From Enterobacter mori LMG 25706 (GTDB lineage: Bacteria; Pseudomonadota; Gammaproteobacteria; Enterobacterales; Enterobacteriaceae): a DNA stretch of 64,000 nt. Positions 20,189 to 29,396 of the stretch are shown here, one piece after another. A model generated the notes under the pieces. That model saw nothing but the letters and a program-made list of their open reading frames with translations, made no database searches and was not told where the DNA came from. Position numbers and translations under genes: made by a program. The stretch is taken from assembly GCF_000211415.1 (NCBI RefSeq), contig NZ_GL890778.1:155053-219052 (forward strand), read 5' to 3'. The first letter of the stretch is position 1. Every line of letters begins with the position of its first letter.

Positions 20189-21016
20189 TTATGCGAACAA
20201 GTGCTCCGCATGGAAGCGGAGATGATCTTCAATAAAAGACCCGATGAAGTAATAGCTGTGGTCATACCCCAGCTGAATGCGCAGCGTTAGCGGCCAGTCT
20301 TTCTGGCGAGCCGCTTCAGCCAGCACCGCAGGCTGTAGCTGTCCGGCGAGGAACTGATCCGCATCACCCTGATCGATAAGCGTTGGTATCGCATCCTCTG
20401 TCTGACTTGCCAGCATCAGCGCGCAGCTGTCCCATTCCTGCCAGGTTTCTGCATTATCGCCCAGATAATGGGTAAAGGCTTTTTGCCCCCAGGGTACCTG
20501 CGTTGGGTTCACAATCGGCGCAAACGCCGACACGCTGGTGTATTTCCCAGGGTTTTTCAGCGCCATGATAAGCGCACCGTGACCCCCCATTGAGTGCCCG
20601 CTGATGGCGCAACGGTCATTCACAGCAAACTCCGCCTGAATCAGCGCAGGCAGCTCGTCACGAATGTAGTCATACATGCGGTAGTGGCTCGCCCACGGCT
20701 GCTCGGTCGCGTTGAGATAAAATCCGGCGCCTTTGCCTAAATCGTATCCGGCATCGTCGGCGACCTCATCCCCACGCGGGCTGGTGTCTGGCATCACCAG
20801 CGCAATGCCAAGCTCTGCCGCAATACGCTGCGCACCCGCTTTGGTGGTGAAGTTTTCGTCGTTGCAGGTCAGGCCAGAAAGCCAGAACAGAACCGGCGGT
20901 TTTTCCGTCGGCGGCAGGAAAATGCTGAACGTCATCGCACAGTTCAGTACGGTGGAGTCGTGCCGCCAGCGCTGCTGTCGACCTTCAAAACAACGGTGCT
21001 CTTCGAGCAGTTCCAT
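20189..21016 (-). CDS. yeiG: S-formylglutathione hydrolase YeiG
   Basis: Last step of glutathione-dependent formaldehyde detoxification: S-formylglutathione to formate and glutathione. Esterase D family, alpha/beta hydrolase, 275 aa (E. coli 278). Nucleophile S142 in GHSMGGHG; the catalytic Asp is in QGDADQFL and the His in YDHSYYFI near the C-terminus. It is convergent with cirA across the BIME, and divergent from the MFS gene. Confidence 0.94.
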   Translation of the reverse strand: MELLEEHRCFEGRQQRWRHDSTVLNCAMTFSIFLPPTEKPPVLFWLSGLTCNDENFTTKAGAQRIAAELGIALVMPDTSPRGDEVADDAGYDLGKGAGFYLNATEQPWASHYRMYDYIRDELPALIQAEFAVNDRCAISGHSMGGHGALIMALKNPGKYTSVSAFAPIVNPTQVPWGQKAFTHYLGDNAETWQEWDSCALMLASQTEDAIPTLIDQGDADQFLAGQLQPAVLAEAARQKDWPLTLRIQLGYDHSYYFIGSFIEDHLRFHAEHLFA

Positions 21017-21154
21017 GCAAGGCTCCTTAATGATGATACGTATTCATAAAATCCATAATACAGAGTTTTCATTGACCTGTGAGTAACTTTCACTTTCCCC
21101 TTACGCTCAGATACTGCATCATAAATTTACTTTTCTTTAACAACTGGAGCGGTC

Positions 21155-22303
21155 ATGGCGCTGCGTATCGCGCTCAGCGGATTTTTGGTTTTGGTGGTGG
21201 CAATGGGGATCGGGCGCTTTGCCTTTACGCCTCAGGTACCGTTGATGATTGCCGCCGGGCAACTCACGCTAACCAGTGCGGGTCTGGTGGCGGCGATGAA
21301 CTATCTGGGCTATCTGGTCGGGGCGTGGGATGCCATGCGCGCCCATCGCTTTGTGGAAACACGCCTCTGGTTGGGCATCACTGGCGCGGTTGCGCTGACG
21401 CTGCTCTCGGCTGCGGCGGATAACGCCATGGCTCATGGTTTACTGCGCTTCGTGATTGGCTGCATGAGCGGCTGGTCTATGGTACTGATAGCCGCCTGGA
21501 CCAACGAACGGCTGGGTCAGTTGGGTAAACCGGGGCTTAGCGCCGCTGTCTTTGCCGGGCCGGGCGCAGGCATTGCCCTGAGCGGGCTGCTCGCGGTCTA
21601 TATTCAGGCGAAGGCGCTCTCTGCCGGGGCGGCATGGCAGATTTACGGCGTGCTGGCGCTGGTGCTGATTGCACTGGTAGCACGCTACCTGCCGCGATCC
21701 GGGCAACTCCATCGGCCTGGAACCGCACCGGAGCCGCTGGTGCTGACGGCGGATTTAAAGCGCCTGGTCTGGAGCTACAGCCTCGCGGGGTTTGGCTATA
21801 TCCTCCCGGCGACCTTCCTGTCGCAAATGGCGGCGGTGCGTTTTCCAGGCAGCCTGTTTGCCCAGTTTGTCTGGCCGATTTTCGGTTTCGCTGCCGTCAT
21901 CGGCATCGTGCTCAGCATCCTACTGCGTCATACATCCACGGCTAACCGCAGGCTGGCGATTGTTCTGCGGTTACAGGGTGCAGGCGTGCTGGCCGCCTGG
22001 CTGCTGCCGGGCATTGGCGGTTTGCTGACGGGCGGTCTGCTGGTCGGCGGCGGGTTCTTATGTGCCGTGCAGCTTTCTCTGCTCTACGGTCGCGAGCTGG
22101 CACCGAACCACACGCGCTATATGGCGGGACTGCTCACCACCGGCTATGCCATCGGCCAGCTGATTGGCCCTGTGACGTCCGCGCTCTCCACCTGGTTAAC
22201 GCATCGGCTGGAGCCTGCGCTGGGGCTGGCGGGCATCGCGCTGTTCATCGGCGGGGCACTGGTCTGGAACCGTCAGGCTGAAAGGCAGCAGCAATTGCAA
22301 TAA
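21155..22303 (+). CDS. YbfB/YjiJ-family MFS transporter
   Basis: 382-aa major facilitator with about 12 hydrophobic helices; the N-terminal GFLVLVVAMGIGRFAFTPQVPLM matches the YbfB/YjiJ family, whose substrates are unknown. An ATG at 21155 follows GGAGCGGTC. In K-12, yeiG and folE are adjacent, so this gene is an accessory insertion between them. It ends about 100 bases before folE and is on the same strand. No substrate can be named. Confidence 0.82.
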   Translation: MALRIALSGFLVLVVAMGIGRFAFTPQVPLMIAAGQLTLTSAGLVAAMNYLGYLVGAWDAMRAHRFVETRLWLGITGAVALTLLSAAADNAMAHGLLRFVIGCMSGWSMVLIAAWTNERLGQLGKPGLSAAVFAGPGAGIALSGLLAVYIQAKALSAGAAWQIYGVLALVLIALVARYLPRSGQLHRPGTAPEPLVLTADLKRLVWSYSLAGFGYILPATFLSQMAAVRFPGSLFAQFVWPIFGFAAVIGIVLSILLRHTSTANRRLAIVLRLQGAGVLAAWLLPGIGGLLTGGLLVGGGFLCAVQLSLLYGRELAPNHTRYMAGLLTTGYAIGQLIGPVTSALSTWLTHRLEPALGLAGIALFIGGALVWNRQAERQQQLQ

Positions 22304-22405
22304 TTATCGTCGTGAATACTGGATTATGTGCGCCGCCTCACGCACAATGAGCGCACACTTTTGCCACAACGAGGGCAAAAGACGCCACACCTGCAGGAGA
22401 AAAGA

Positions 22406-23074
22406 ATGTCATCACTCAGTAAAGAAGCTGCTCTGGTCCATGAAGCCCTGGTTGCGCGCGGTCTTGAAACGCCACTGCGTCCCCCGGTTCAGGAACTGGA
22501 TAATGAAACCCGTAAGCGTCTGATTTCCGGGCATATGACCGAGATCATGCAACTGCTGAATCTCGATCTGAGCGATGACAGCCTGATGGAGACGCCTCAG
22601 CGCATCGCGAAAATGTACGTAGACGAGATCTTCTCTGGCCTTGATTACGCCAATTTCCCGAAAATCACCGTCATTGAAAACAAAATGAAGGTCGATGAGA
22701 TGGTGACGGTGCGCGATATCACGCTCACCAGTACCTGCGAGCACCACTTCGTGACCATCGATGGCAAAGCGACCGTGGCATATATTCCAAAAGATACGGT
22801 AATCGGCCTGTCCAAAATCAACCGTATCGTGCGATTCTTCTCCCAGCGTCCGCAGGTGCAGGAGCGTCTGACGCAGCAGATCCTGACCGCGCTGCAAACG
22901 CTGTTGGGCACCAGTAACGTGGCGGTCTCTATCGACGCTGTGCACTATTGTGTGAAAGCGCGTGGCGTGCGTGATGCGACCAGCGCAACCACCACCACGT
23001 CGCTGGGCGGTCTGTTTAAATCGAGCCAGAACACCCGCCAGGAGTTCCTGCGCGCCGTGCGTCACCACAATTAA
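22406..23074 (+). CDS. folE: GTP cyclohydrolase I FolE
   Basis: First step of tetrahydrofolate and queuosine precursor synthesis: GTP to 7,8-dihydroneopterin triphosphate. Homodecamer, zinc enzyme. 222 aa from the ATG at 22406 (GGAGAAAAGA ribosome site), as in E. coli; upstream in-frame ATGs are not supported. Zinc/catalytic residues C111, H113, H114 (STCEHHF) and C182 (HYCVKARG) are present. It is followed 18 bases later by yeiB. Confidence 0.97.
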   Translation: MSSLSKEAALVHEALVARGLETPLRPPVQELDNETRKRLISGHMTEIMQLLNLDLSDDSLMETPQRIAKMYVDEIFSGLDYANFPKITVIENKMKVDEMVTVRDITLTSTCEHHFVTIDGKATVAYIPKDTVIGLSKINRIVRFFSQRPQVQERLTQQILTALQTLLGTSNVAVSIDAVHYCVKARGVRDATSATTTTSLGGLFKSSQNTRQEFLRAVRHHN

Positions 23075-23092
23075 TCAGACAGGGCAGGGACC

Positions 23093-24250
23093 ATGGAGCG
23101 AAACGTCACGCTCGATTTTGTTCGCGGCGTCGCCATTCTCGGTATCCTGCTGCTCAATATTAGCGCCTTCGGTTTGCCGAAGGCCGCTTATCTCAATCCC
23201 GCCTGGTACGGCGATATCACCCGAAGCGATGCCTGGACATGGGCGATCCTCGATCTCTTTGCGCAGGTTAAATTCCTGACGCTGTTTGCGCTGCTGTTTG
23301 GCGCAGGGTTACAGCTTCTGCTCAAACGCGGCACGCGCTGGATCCAGTCTCGTTTAACGCTGCTGGCGATCCTCGGCTTTATTCACGGTTTGTTTTTCTG
23401 GGATGGTGACATTCTGCTCGCCTACGGGTTAGTTGGGCTCATCTGCTGGCGTCTTATCCGCGATGCGCCCAGCGTAAAAAGCCTGTTCAACACCGGCGTG
23501 ATGCTCTATGTCATGGGGCTTTGCGTATTGTTTCTGCTGGGCGTTATCTCTGGCGATTCAACAAACCGCTCGTGGATCCCCGACGCGGCCAACCTGCAGT
23601 ATGAGCAGTTCTGGAAGCTGAAAGGGGGGGCTGAGGCGATCGGTAATCGTGCCGATATGCTCGGTGATAATCTTCTTGCGCTGGGCGCGCAGTACGGCTG
23701 GCAGCTGGCAGGGATGATGCTTATGGGGGCATCCCTGATGCGCACCGGCTGGCTGAAGGGCGAATTCAGCCTGCGCCACTATCGCCGCACGGGCGCGGGT
23801 CTGGTCCTGCTCGGCGTGCTGATTAATCTCCCGGCGGTGATAATGCAGTGGCATCTTCACTGGGATTACCGCTGGTGCGCCTTCCTGCTTCAGGTGCCGC
23901 GTGAGCTTAGCGCCCCGTTCCAGACCATTGGCTACGCGGCGCTGATCTACGGCTTCTGGCCGCAGCTTTCCCGCCTGTGGATTGTCAGCGCCGTGGCCTG
24001 CGTTGGCCGCATGGCGTTAAGCAATTACATCCTGCAAACGCTGATCTGCACCACGCTGTTCTACCGATTTGGCCTGTTTATGAAATTCGACCGACTCACG
24101 CTGCTGGCGTTTGTTATTCCGGTCTGGATGGTTAACCTGGCGTTTTCCGTTATCTGGCTGCGTTATTTCCGCCAGGGACCGCTGGAGTGGGTTTGGCGAA
24201 AATTAACCGCACATGCTTCGGGTGTATCATTGCGTAATACATCCGGATAA
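23093..24250 (+). CDS. yeiB: DUF418 family inner-membrane protein YeiB
   Basis: 385 aa, as in E. coli; about ten hydrophobic helices with an N-terminal ERNVTLDFVRGVAILGILLLN, the start typical of DUF418/acyltransferase-like membrane proteins, and a C-terminal DUF418 block. Function unknown. It is 18 bases after folE, probably one operon; GGGACC precedes the ATG. Confidence 0.9.
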   Translation: MERNVTLDFVRGVAILGILLLNISAFGLPKAAYLNPAWYGDITRSDAWTWAILDLFAQVKFLTLFALLFGAGLQLLLKRGTRWIQSRLTLLAILGFIHGLFFWDGDILLAYGLVGLICWRLIRDAPSVKSLFNTGVMLYVMGLCVLFLLGVISGDSTNRSWIPDAANLQYEQFWKLKGGAEAIGNRADMLGDNLLALGAQYGWQLAGMMLMGASLMRTGWLKGEFSLRHYRRTGAGLVLLGVLINLPAVIMQWHLHWDYRWCAFLLQVPRELSAPFQTIGYAALIYGFWPQLSRLWIVSAVACVGRMALSNYILQTLICTTLFYRFGLFMKFDRLTLLAFVIPVWMVNLAFSVIWLRYFRQGPLEWVWRKLTAHASGVSLRNTSG

Positions 24251-24280
24251 CGATCTGGATCACAATCATTAACAAAACGG

Positions 24281-24315
24281 ATGTAAGCGTTTTCACCTGT
24301 GTGAGCTTCTTCACG
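24281..24315. promoter_or_regulatory. galS control region: GalR/GalS operator and CRP site
   Basis: ATGTAAGCGTTTTCAC (24281-24296) fits the GalR/GalS operator (GTGNAANC-GNTTNCAC type). TGTGAGCTTCTTCACG (24300-24315) matches the CRP consensus TGTGA-N6-TCACA at nine of ten positions. Both lie 90-125 bases before galS. They suggest autoregulation plus cAMP-CRP activation as in E. coli. Confidence 0.75.
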
Positions 24316-24405
24316 TAGTCCCCTCTTTCTCGCTGCCAAAATAGCCTCCTTGCTAAACACAGGGGGTGTCTGTGAGTTGCTGCAATCCTATGAAGGATGG
24401 TGAAC

Positions 24406-25428
24406 ATGATCACCATTCGTGACGTCGCCCGCCTGGCGGGCGTTTCCGTGGCTACCGTCTCTCGCGTGCTGAACAACAGCGCGCTGGTCAGCCCTGAAAC
24501 CCGTGAAACCGTAATGAAAGCCGTGACCCAGCTTGGGTACCGGCCAAATGCCAACGCGCAGGCGCTGGCGACGCAGGTGAGCGATACCATTGGCGTCGTG
24601 GTGATGGATGTGTCCGATGCCTTCTTTGGCGCGCTGGTTAAAGCGGTGGACGTTGTCGCCCAGCAGCACCAGAAATACGTGCTGATTGGCAACAGCTATC
24701 ACGAGGCGGAAAAAGAGCGTCATGCCATTGAGGTGCTGATACGCCAGCGTTGCAATGCCCTGATTGTGCATTCAAAAGCGTTAAGCGACGAAGAGCTGGC
24801 CGGGTTTATGGAGCAGATCCCCGGGATGGTGTTAATCAACCGGATTGTGCCAGGCTACGCGCACCGTTGCGTTGGGCTGGATAACGTCAGCGGCGCGATG
24901 ATGGCGACGCGGATGCTCATCAGCAACGGCCATCAGCGCATCGGGTATCTTGCTTCCAGCCACCAGATTGAAGACGACGGAATGCGTCGGGAAGGGTGGC
25001 AGAATGCGTTGAAAGAGCACGGCATTGTCCCGCTGGAAAGCTGGGTAGGAACCGGTACGCCGGATATGCAGGGCGGGGAAGCCGCAATGGTCGAGCTGCT
25101 GGGCCGTAATCTGCAGCTTTCCGCCGTGTTTGCCTATAACGACAGCATGGCGGCGGGGGCGCTGACTGCGCTGAAAGACAACGGAATTGCGGTGCCACAG
25201 CATTTGTCGCTGATTGGCTTCGATGATATCCCGATTGCCCGTTACACCGACCCGCAGTTAACCACCGTGCGTTACCCCATTGCCTCGATGGCAAAACTGG
25301 CGACAGAACTGGCGTTACAGGGTGCCGCAGGCCTGCTGGATCCGGATGCAACACACTGTTTCATGCCAACTTTAGTCAGGCGGCATTCTGTCTCTATTCG
25401 GCAAACTGTGGCTCCGATCACTAACTAA
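24406..25428 (+). CDS. galS: Galactose isorepressor GalS (LacI family)
   Basis: Represses the mgl operon and itself until galactose binds. 340 aa from ATG 24406 (AAGGA eight bases upstream); a frame-extending ATG at 24397 would add three residues. N-terminal LacI HTH ([20 protein letters not shown], residues 2-21), then a periplasmic-binding-type effector domain. E. coli GalS is 346 aa; the C-terminus is slightly shorter here. It lies directly upstream of mglB on the same strand. Confidence 0.95.
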   Translation: MITIRDVARLAGVSVATVSRVLNNSALVSPETRETVMKAVTQLGYRPNANAQALATQVSDTIGVVVMDVSDAFFGALVKAVDVVAQQHQKYVLIGNSYHEAEKERHAIEVLIRQRCNALIVHSKALSDEELAGFMEQIPGMVLINRIVPGYAHRCVGLDNVSGAMMATRMLISNGHQRIGYLASSHQIEDDGMRREGWQNALKEHGIVPLESWVGTGTPDMQGGEAAMVELLGRNLQLSAVFAYNDSMAAGALTALKDNGIAVPQHLSLIGFDDIPIARYTDPQLTTVRYPIASMAKLATELALQGAAGLLDPDATHCFMPTLVRRHSVSIRQTVAPITN

Positions 25429-25440
25429 TTATGTGGCGTG

Positions 25441-25474
25441 ATGTAACCGTTTTCAATCTGTGAGTAAATTCACA
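25441..25474. promoter_or_regulatory. mglB control region: GalS operator and perfect CRP site
   Basis: ATGTAACCGTTTTCAA (25441-25456) resembles the GalR/GalS operator. TGTGAGTAAATTCACA (25459-25474) is an exact TGTGA-N6-TCACA CRP palindrome. The remaining ~250 bases before mglB have no gene; a short run of A precedes GGAGATACC at the start codon. Confidence 0.85.
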
Positions 25475-25724
25475 GTATCTCAACAAGCCGCTGACTATGA
25501 TGTCAGCGTTTTAGAGGCTGAAACGCTATGTAACGGTGATTAATCATTTTCACCATAGCCAGTGAGCCGAAAACAACGAATAAAACGCATTTCTGGAGCG
25601 TTACCGAACACGGAAGATAGAAATTTTTTAAGTGAACTTCGGCGATCAGTAACGTTTTATTAACACCTGCCCGCCGACCGTTATTCACAAGAACTACCCT
25701 GCATAAAAAAAAACCGGAGATACC

Positions 25725-26723
25725 ATGAATAAGAAGGTGTTGACCCTGTCTGCTGTAATGGCAAGCATGCTTTTTGGTGCAGCAGCGCACGCTGCGGATA
25801 CCCGTATTGGCGTGACCATCTATAAATACGACGACAACTTCATGTCCGTTGTGCGTAAAGCAATTGAGAAAGATGCGAAAGCAGCGCCAGACGTTCAGCT
25901 GCTGATGAACGACTCCCAGAACGACCAGTCCAAACAGAACGACCAGATCGACGTTCTGCTGGCGAAAGGCGTGAAAGCCCTGGCGATCAACCTGGTTGAC
26001 CCGGCTGCAGCAGGTACGGTTATTGAGAAAGCGCGCGGCCAGAACGTGCCAATCGTCTTCTTCAACAAAGAACCTTCCCGTAAGGCGCTGGATAGCTACG
26101 ACAAAGCGTTTTACGTCGGTACTGACTCCAAAGAGTCCGGCATTATTCAGGGCGATCTGATCGCGAAACACTGGGCGGCGAACCCGAACTGGGACCTGAA
26201 CAAAGACGGTCAAATTCAGTTCGTTCTGCTGAAAGGCGAGCCAGGCCATCCGGACGCTGAAGCCCGTACCACCTACGTTATTAAAGAACTGAACGACAAG
26301 GGCCTGAAAACCCAGCAGCTGGCGTTAGATACCGCCATGTGGGATACCGCTCAGGCGAAAGATAAGATGGACGCGTGGCTGTCTGGCCCGAACGCCAACA
26401 AAATCGAAGTCGTGATCGCGAACAACGATGCGATGGCGATGGGTGCCGTTGAAGCCCTGAAAGCACACAACAAATCCTCCATTCCTGTGTTCGGCGTAGA
26501 TGCGCTGCCAGAAGCGCTGGCGCTGGTTAAATCCGGTGCGATGGCCGGTACCGTTCTGAACGATGCCAACAACCAGGCGAAAGCCACCTTCGACCTGGCG
26601 AAAAACCTGGCCGACGGTAAAGGTGCTGCTGACGGCACGACCTGGAAAATTGAAAACAAAATCGTTCGCGTGCCATACGTGGGCGTAGACCAGTCCAACC
26701 TGGCTGAGTTTATCGGTAAATAA
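25725..26723 (+). CDS. mglB: Galactose/glucose-binding periplasmic protein MglB
   Basis: High-affinity galactose/glucose receptor for MglAC transport and for Trg chemotaxis. 332 aa as in E. coli. Signal peptide with cleavage at AHA/ADT (residues 23/24), then a two-lobed sugar-binding fold; the calcium-binding loop DLNKDGQIQ is intact. It is the first and presumably most abundant product of mglBAC, because a hairpin follows its stop. Confidence 0.97.
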   Translation: MNKKVLTLSAVMASMLFGAAAHAADTRIGVTIYKYDDNFMSVVRKAIEKDAKAAPDVQLLMNDSQNDQSKQNDQIDVLLAKGVKALAINLVDPAAAGTVIEKARGQNVPIVFFNKEPSRKALDSYDKAFYVGTDSKESGIIQGDLIAKHWAANPNWDLNKDGQIQFVLLKGEPGHPDAEARTTYVIKELNDKGLKTQQLALDTAMWDTAQAKDKMDAWLSGPNANKIEVVIANNDAMAMGAVEALKAHNKSSIPVFGVDALPEALALVKSGAMAGTVLNDANNQAKATFDLAKNLADGKGAADGTTWKIENKIVRVPYVGVDQSNLAEFIGK

Positions 26724-26744
26724 GATCTTTGTTTTGTCTTCACT

Positions 26745-26770
26745 GGGCGCAATTCGTTGCGCCCTTTTAT
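26745..26770 (+). terminator. Intra-operon hairpin between mglB and mglA
   Basis: GGGCGCAA / TTGCGCCC 8-bp perfect stem with a TTCG loop, followed by TTTTAT. Looks like a partial terminator or 3' stabiliser that would keep binding protein high over the transporter. Confidence 0.75.
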
Positions 26771-26802
26771 AACGCGATATGCGAGGCCAACAAGGTATAA
26801 TT

Positions 26803-28323
26803 ATGGTCAGCACAACTACTCAGTCGTCCGGTGAATACTTGTTGGAAATGACCGGTGTTAACAAGTCTTTCCCCGGAGTTAAGGCACTCGATAATGTTAA
26901 TTTAAAAGTGCGTCCTCACTCTATTCATGCCTTGATGGGGGAGAACGGTGCGGGTAAATCAACATTATTAAAATGTCTTTTTGGGATCTATCAAAAAGAT
27001 TCTGGCAGCATTCTTTTTCAGGGGAAAGAGATCGATTTCCATTCAGCGAAAGAAGCACTGGAAAACGGCATCTCGATGGTTCACCAGGAATTAAACCTGG
27101 TACTGCAACGCTCGGTAATGGATAACATGTGGTTGGGACGTTACCCAACCAAAGGTGTGTTTGTCGATCAGGATAAAATGTATCGCGACACCAAAGCGAT
27201 TTTCGATGAGCTGGATATTGATATCGATCCGCGCGCCCGCGTGGGGACATTATCCGTTTCCCAGATGCAGATGATCGAAATTGCCAAAGCGTTCTCCTAT
27301 GATGCGAAGATCGTCATCATGGATGAACCCACGTCGTCATTAACGGAAAAAGAGGTTAATCACCTTTTTACCATTATTCGCAAACTGAAAGATCGCGGCT
27401 GTGGCATTGTCTATATCTCGCACAAAATGGAAGAGATCTTCCAGCTGTGCGATGAAATTACCATCCTGCGCGACGGCCAGTGGATTGCCACTCAGCCGCT
27501 GGAAGGGCTGGACATGGACAAGATCATCGCCATGATGGTCGGCCGTTCCCTGAACCAGCGCTTCCCGGACAAAGAAAACAAGCCGGGCGAAGTGATTCTG
27601 GAAGTGCGCAATCTCACCTCGCTGCGCCAGCCGTCCATTCGCGATATCTCGTTCGACCTGCACAAAGGCGAAATTCTGGGCATTGCCGGGCTGGTGGGGG
27701 CCAAACGTACCGATATCGTGGAAACCCTGTTTGGTATCCGGGAAAAATCGGGCGGCACCATTACGCTGCACGGTAAAAAAATTAATAACCATAACGCCAA
27801 CGAAGCCATTAATAACGGTTTCGCGCTGGTGACGGAAGAGCGTCGCTCGACCGGTATTTATGCCTATCTCGATATTAACTTTAACTCGTTAATTTCGAAC
27901 ATTCGTAACTATAAAAGTAAAATCGGTCTGCTGGATAATTCCCGCATGAAGAGCGATACCCAGTGGGTAATTGACTCCATGCGCGTCAAAACGCCAGGCC
28001 ATCGTACGCAAATTGGTTCGCTTTCGGGTGGGAACCAGCAAAAAGTCATTATTGGCCGCTGGTTATTGACCCAGCCAGAAATTCTGATGCTGGATGAACC
28101 AACCCGCGGTATTGATGTGGGTGCAAAATTTGAAATTTATCAGCTGATTGCTGAGCTGGCGAAAAAGAATAAAGGGATCATTATTATTTCTTCCGAAATG
28201 CCGGAACTGTTAGGGATCACAGACCGTATTCTGGTTATGAGCAATGGTCTCGTTGCCGGTATTGTTGACACCAAAACGACAACGCAAAACGAAATTTTGC
28301 GTCTTGCGTCTTTGCACCTTTAA
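26803..28323 (+). CDS. mglA: Galactose ABC transporter ATPase MglA
   Basis: 506-aa tandem ATPase energising MglC. First ATPase: Walker [10 protein letters not shown] (about residues 43-51), signature LSVSQMQM, Walker [12 protein letters not shown]. Second ATPase: degenerate Walker A (GLVGAKRTD), signature LSGGNQQK, Walker [12 protein letters not shown]. The asymmetric pattern is normal for sugar ABC ATPases. The ATG at 26803 is chosen by length match to E. coli; an in-frame ATG at 26779 would add eight residues. Confidence 0.97.
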   Translation: MVSTTTQSSGEYLLEMTGVNKSFPGVKALDNVNLKVRPHSIHALMGENGAGKSTLLKCLFGIYQKDSGSILFQGKEIDFHSAKEALENGISMVHQELNLVLQRSVMDNMWLGRYPTKGVFVDQDKMYRDTKAIFDELDIDIDPRARVGTLSVSQMQMIEIAKAFSYDAKIVIMDEPTSSLTEKEVNHLFTIIRKLKDRGCGIVYISHKMEEIFQLCDEITILRDGQWIATQPLEGLDMDKIIAMMVGRSLNQRFPDKENKPGEVILEVRNLTSLRQPSIRDISFDLHKGEILGIAGLVGAKRTDIVETLFGIREKSGGTITLHGKKINNHNANEAINNGFALVTEERRSTGIYAYLDINFNSLISNIRNYKSKIGLLDNSRMKSDTQWVIDSMRVKTPGHRTQIGSLSGGNQQKVIIGRWLLTQPEILMLDEPTRGIDVGAKFEIYQLIAELAKKNKGIIIISSEMPELLGITDRILVMSNGLVAGIVDTKTTTQNEILRLASLHL

Positions 28324-28338
28324 GATCAGGGGCTCCTC

Positions 28339-29349
28339 ATGAGTGCGTTAAATAAGAAAAGTTTTCTCACTTATCTGAAAGAAGGCGGTATTTACGTTGT
28401 TCTTTTAGTATTACTGGCCATTATTATCTTCCAGGACCCTACGTTCTTAAGCCTGCTGAACTTGAGTAACATTCTGACTCAGTCCTCCGTGCGTATCATC
28501 ATCGCGCTGGGCGTGGCGGGGTTGATTGTCACCCAGGGGACTGACCTGTCAGCAGGACGTCAGGTAGGGCTGGCGGCGGTTATTGCGGCAACGCTGCTGC
28601 AGTCGATGGAAAACGCCAACAAGGTGTTCCCGGAAATGGCCACCATGCCGATTTTCGTGGTGATCCTGATTGTCTGCGCCATCGGTGCGGTGATCGGCCT
28701 GATCAACGGCATCATCATTGCTTACCTGAACGTGACGCCATTTATCACCACGCTGGGTACGATGATCATCGTTTACGGTATTAACTCCCTGTACTACGAC
28801 TTCGTGGGCGCGTCGCCAATCTCGGGCTTTGACAGCGGCTTCTCGACCTTTACGCAAGGATTTATCGCGCTGGGCAGCTTCCGCCTGTCCTATATCACCT
28901 TCTATGCGCTGATTGCCGTGGCCTTCGTTTGGGTGCTTTGGAACAAAACCCGCTTTGGTAAAAACATTTTCGCCATCGGCGGTAACCCGGAAGCGGCGAA
29001 AGTCTCCGGCGTTAACGTTGCCCTGAACCTGCTGATGATTTATGCGCTGTCTGGTGTGTTCTACGCCTTCGGCGGGATGCTGGAAGCGGGCCGTATCGGC
29101 TCTGCCACCAACAACCTTGGCTTCATGTACGAGCTGGATGCGATTGCGGCCTGCGTGGTGGGTGGCGTCTCCTTCAGCGGCGGCGTGGGTACCGTGCTCG
29201 GCGTGGTCACCGGTGTGATTATCTTTACCGTCATCAACTACGGTCTGACCTACATCGGTGTGAACCCGTACTGGCAGTACATCATCAAAGGCGCCATCAT
29301 CATCTTCGCGGTTGCGCTGGACTCACTGAAATACGCACGTAAGAAATAA
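28339..29349 (+). CDS. mglC: Galactose ABC transporter permease MglC
   Basis: 336-aa inner-membrane permease (E. coli 336) of the ribose/galactose class with about nine helices; the GTDLSAGRQVGLAAV and GGNPEAAKVSGVNV stretches are typical, the latter being the loop that docks the ATPase. It is 15 bases after mglA and closes the operon, with a terminator 20 bases beyond its stop. Confidence 0.96.
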   Translation: MSALNKKSFLTYLKEGGIYVVLLVLLAIIIFQDPTFLSLLNLSNILTQSSVRIIIALGVAGLIVTQGTDLSAGRQVGLAAVIAATLLQSMENANKVFPEMATMPIFVVILIVCAIGAVIGLINGIIIAYLNVTPFITTLGTMIIVYGINSLYYDFVGASPISGFDSGFSTFTQGFIALGSFRLSYITFYALIAVAFVWVLWNKTRFGKNIFAIGGNPEAAKVSGVNVALNLLMIYALSGVFYAFGGMLEAGRIGSATNNLGFMYELDAIAACVVGGVSFSGGVGTVLGVVTGVIIFTVINYGLTYIGVNPYWQYIIKGAIIIFAVALDSLKYARKK

Positions 29350-29368
29350 TGGCATCTCGCATTATCCG

Positions 29369-29396
29369 GCCCGCTCATTGAGCGGGCTTTTTTTTA
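29369..29396. terminator. Terminator mglC / PuuA-like gene
   Basis: GCCCGCTC / GAGCGGGC 8-bp stem with a three-base loop (ATT) and eight T. Its T-run overlaps the stop codon of the convergent gene. Confidence 0.9.
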
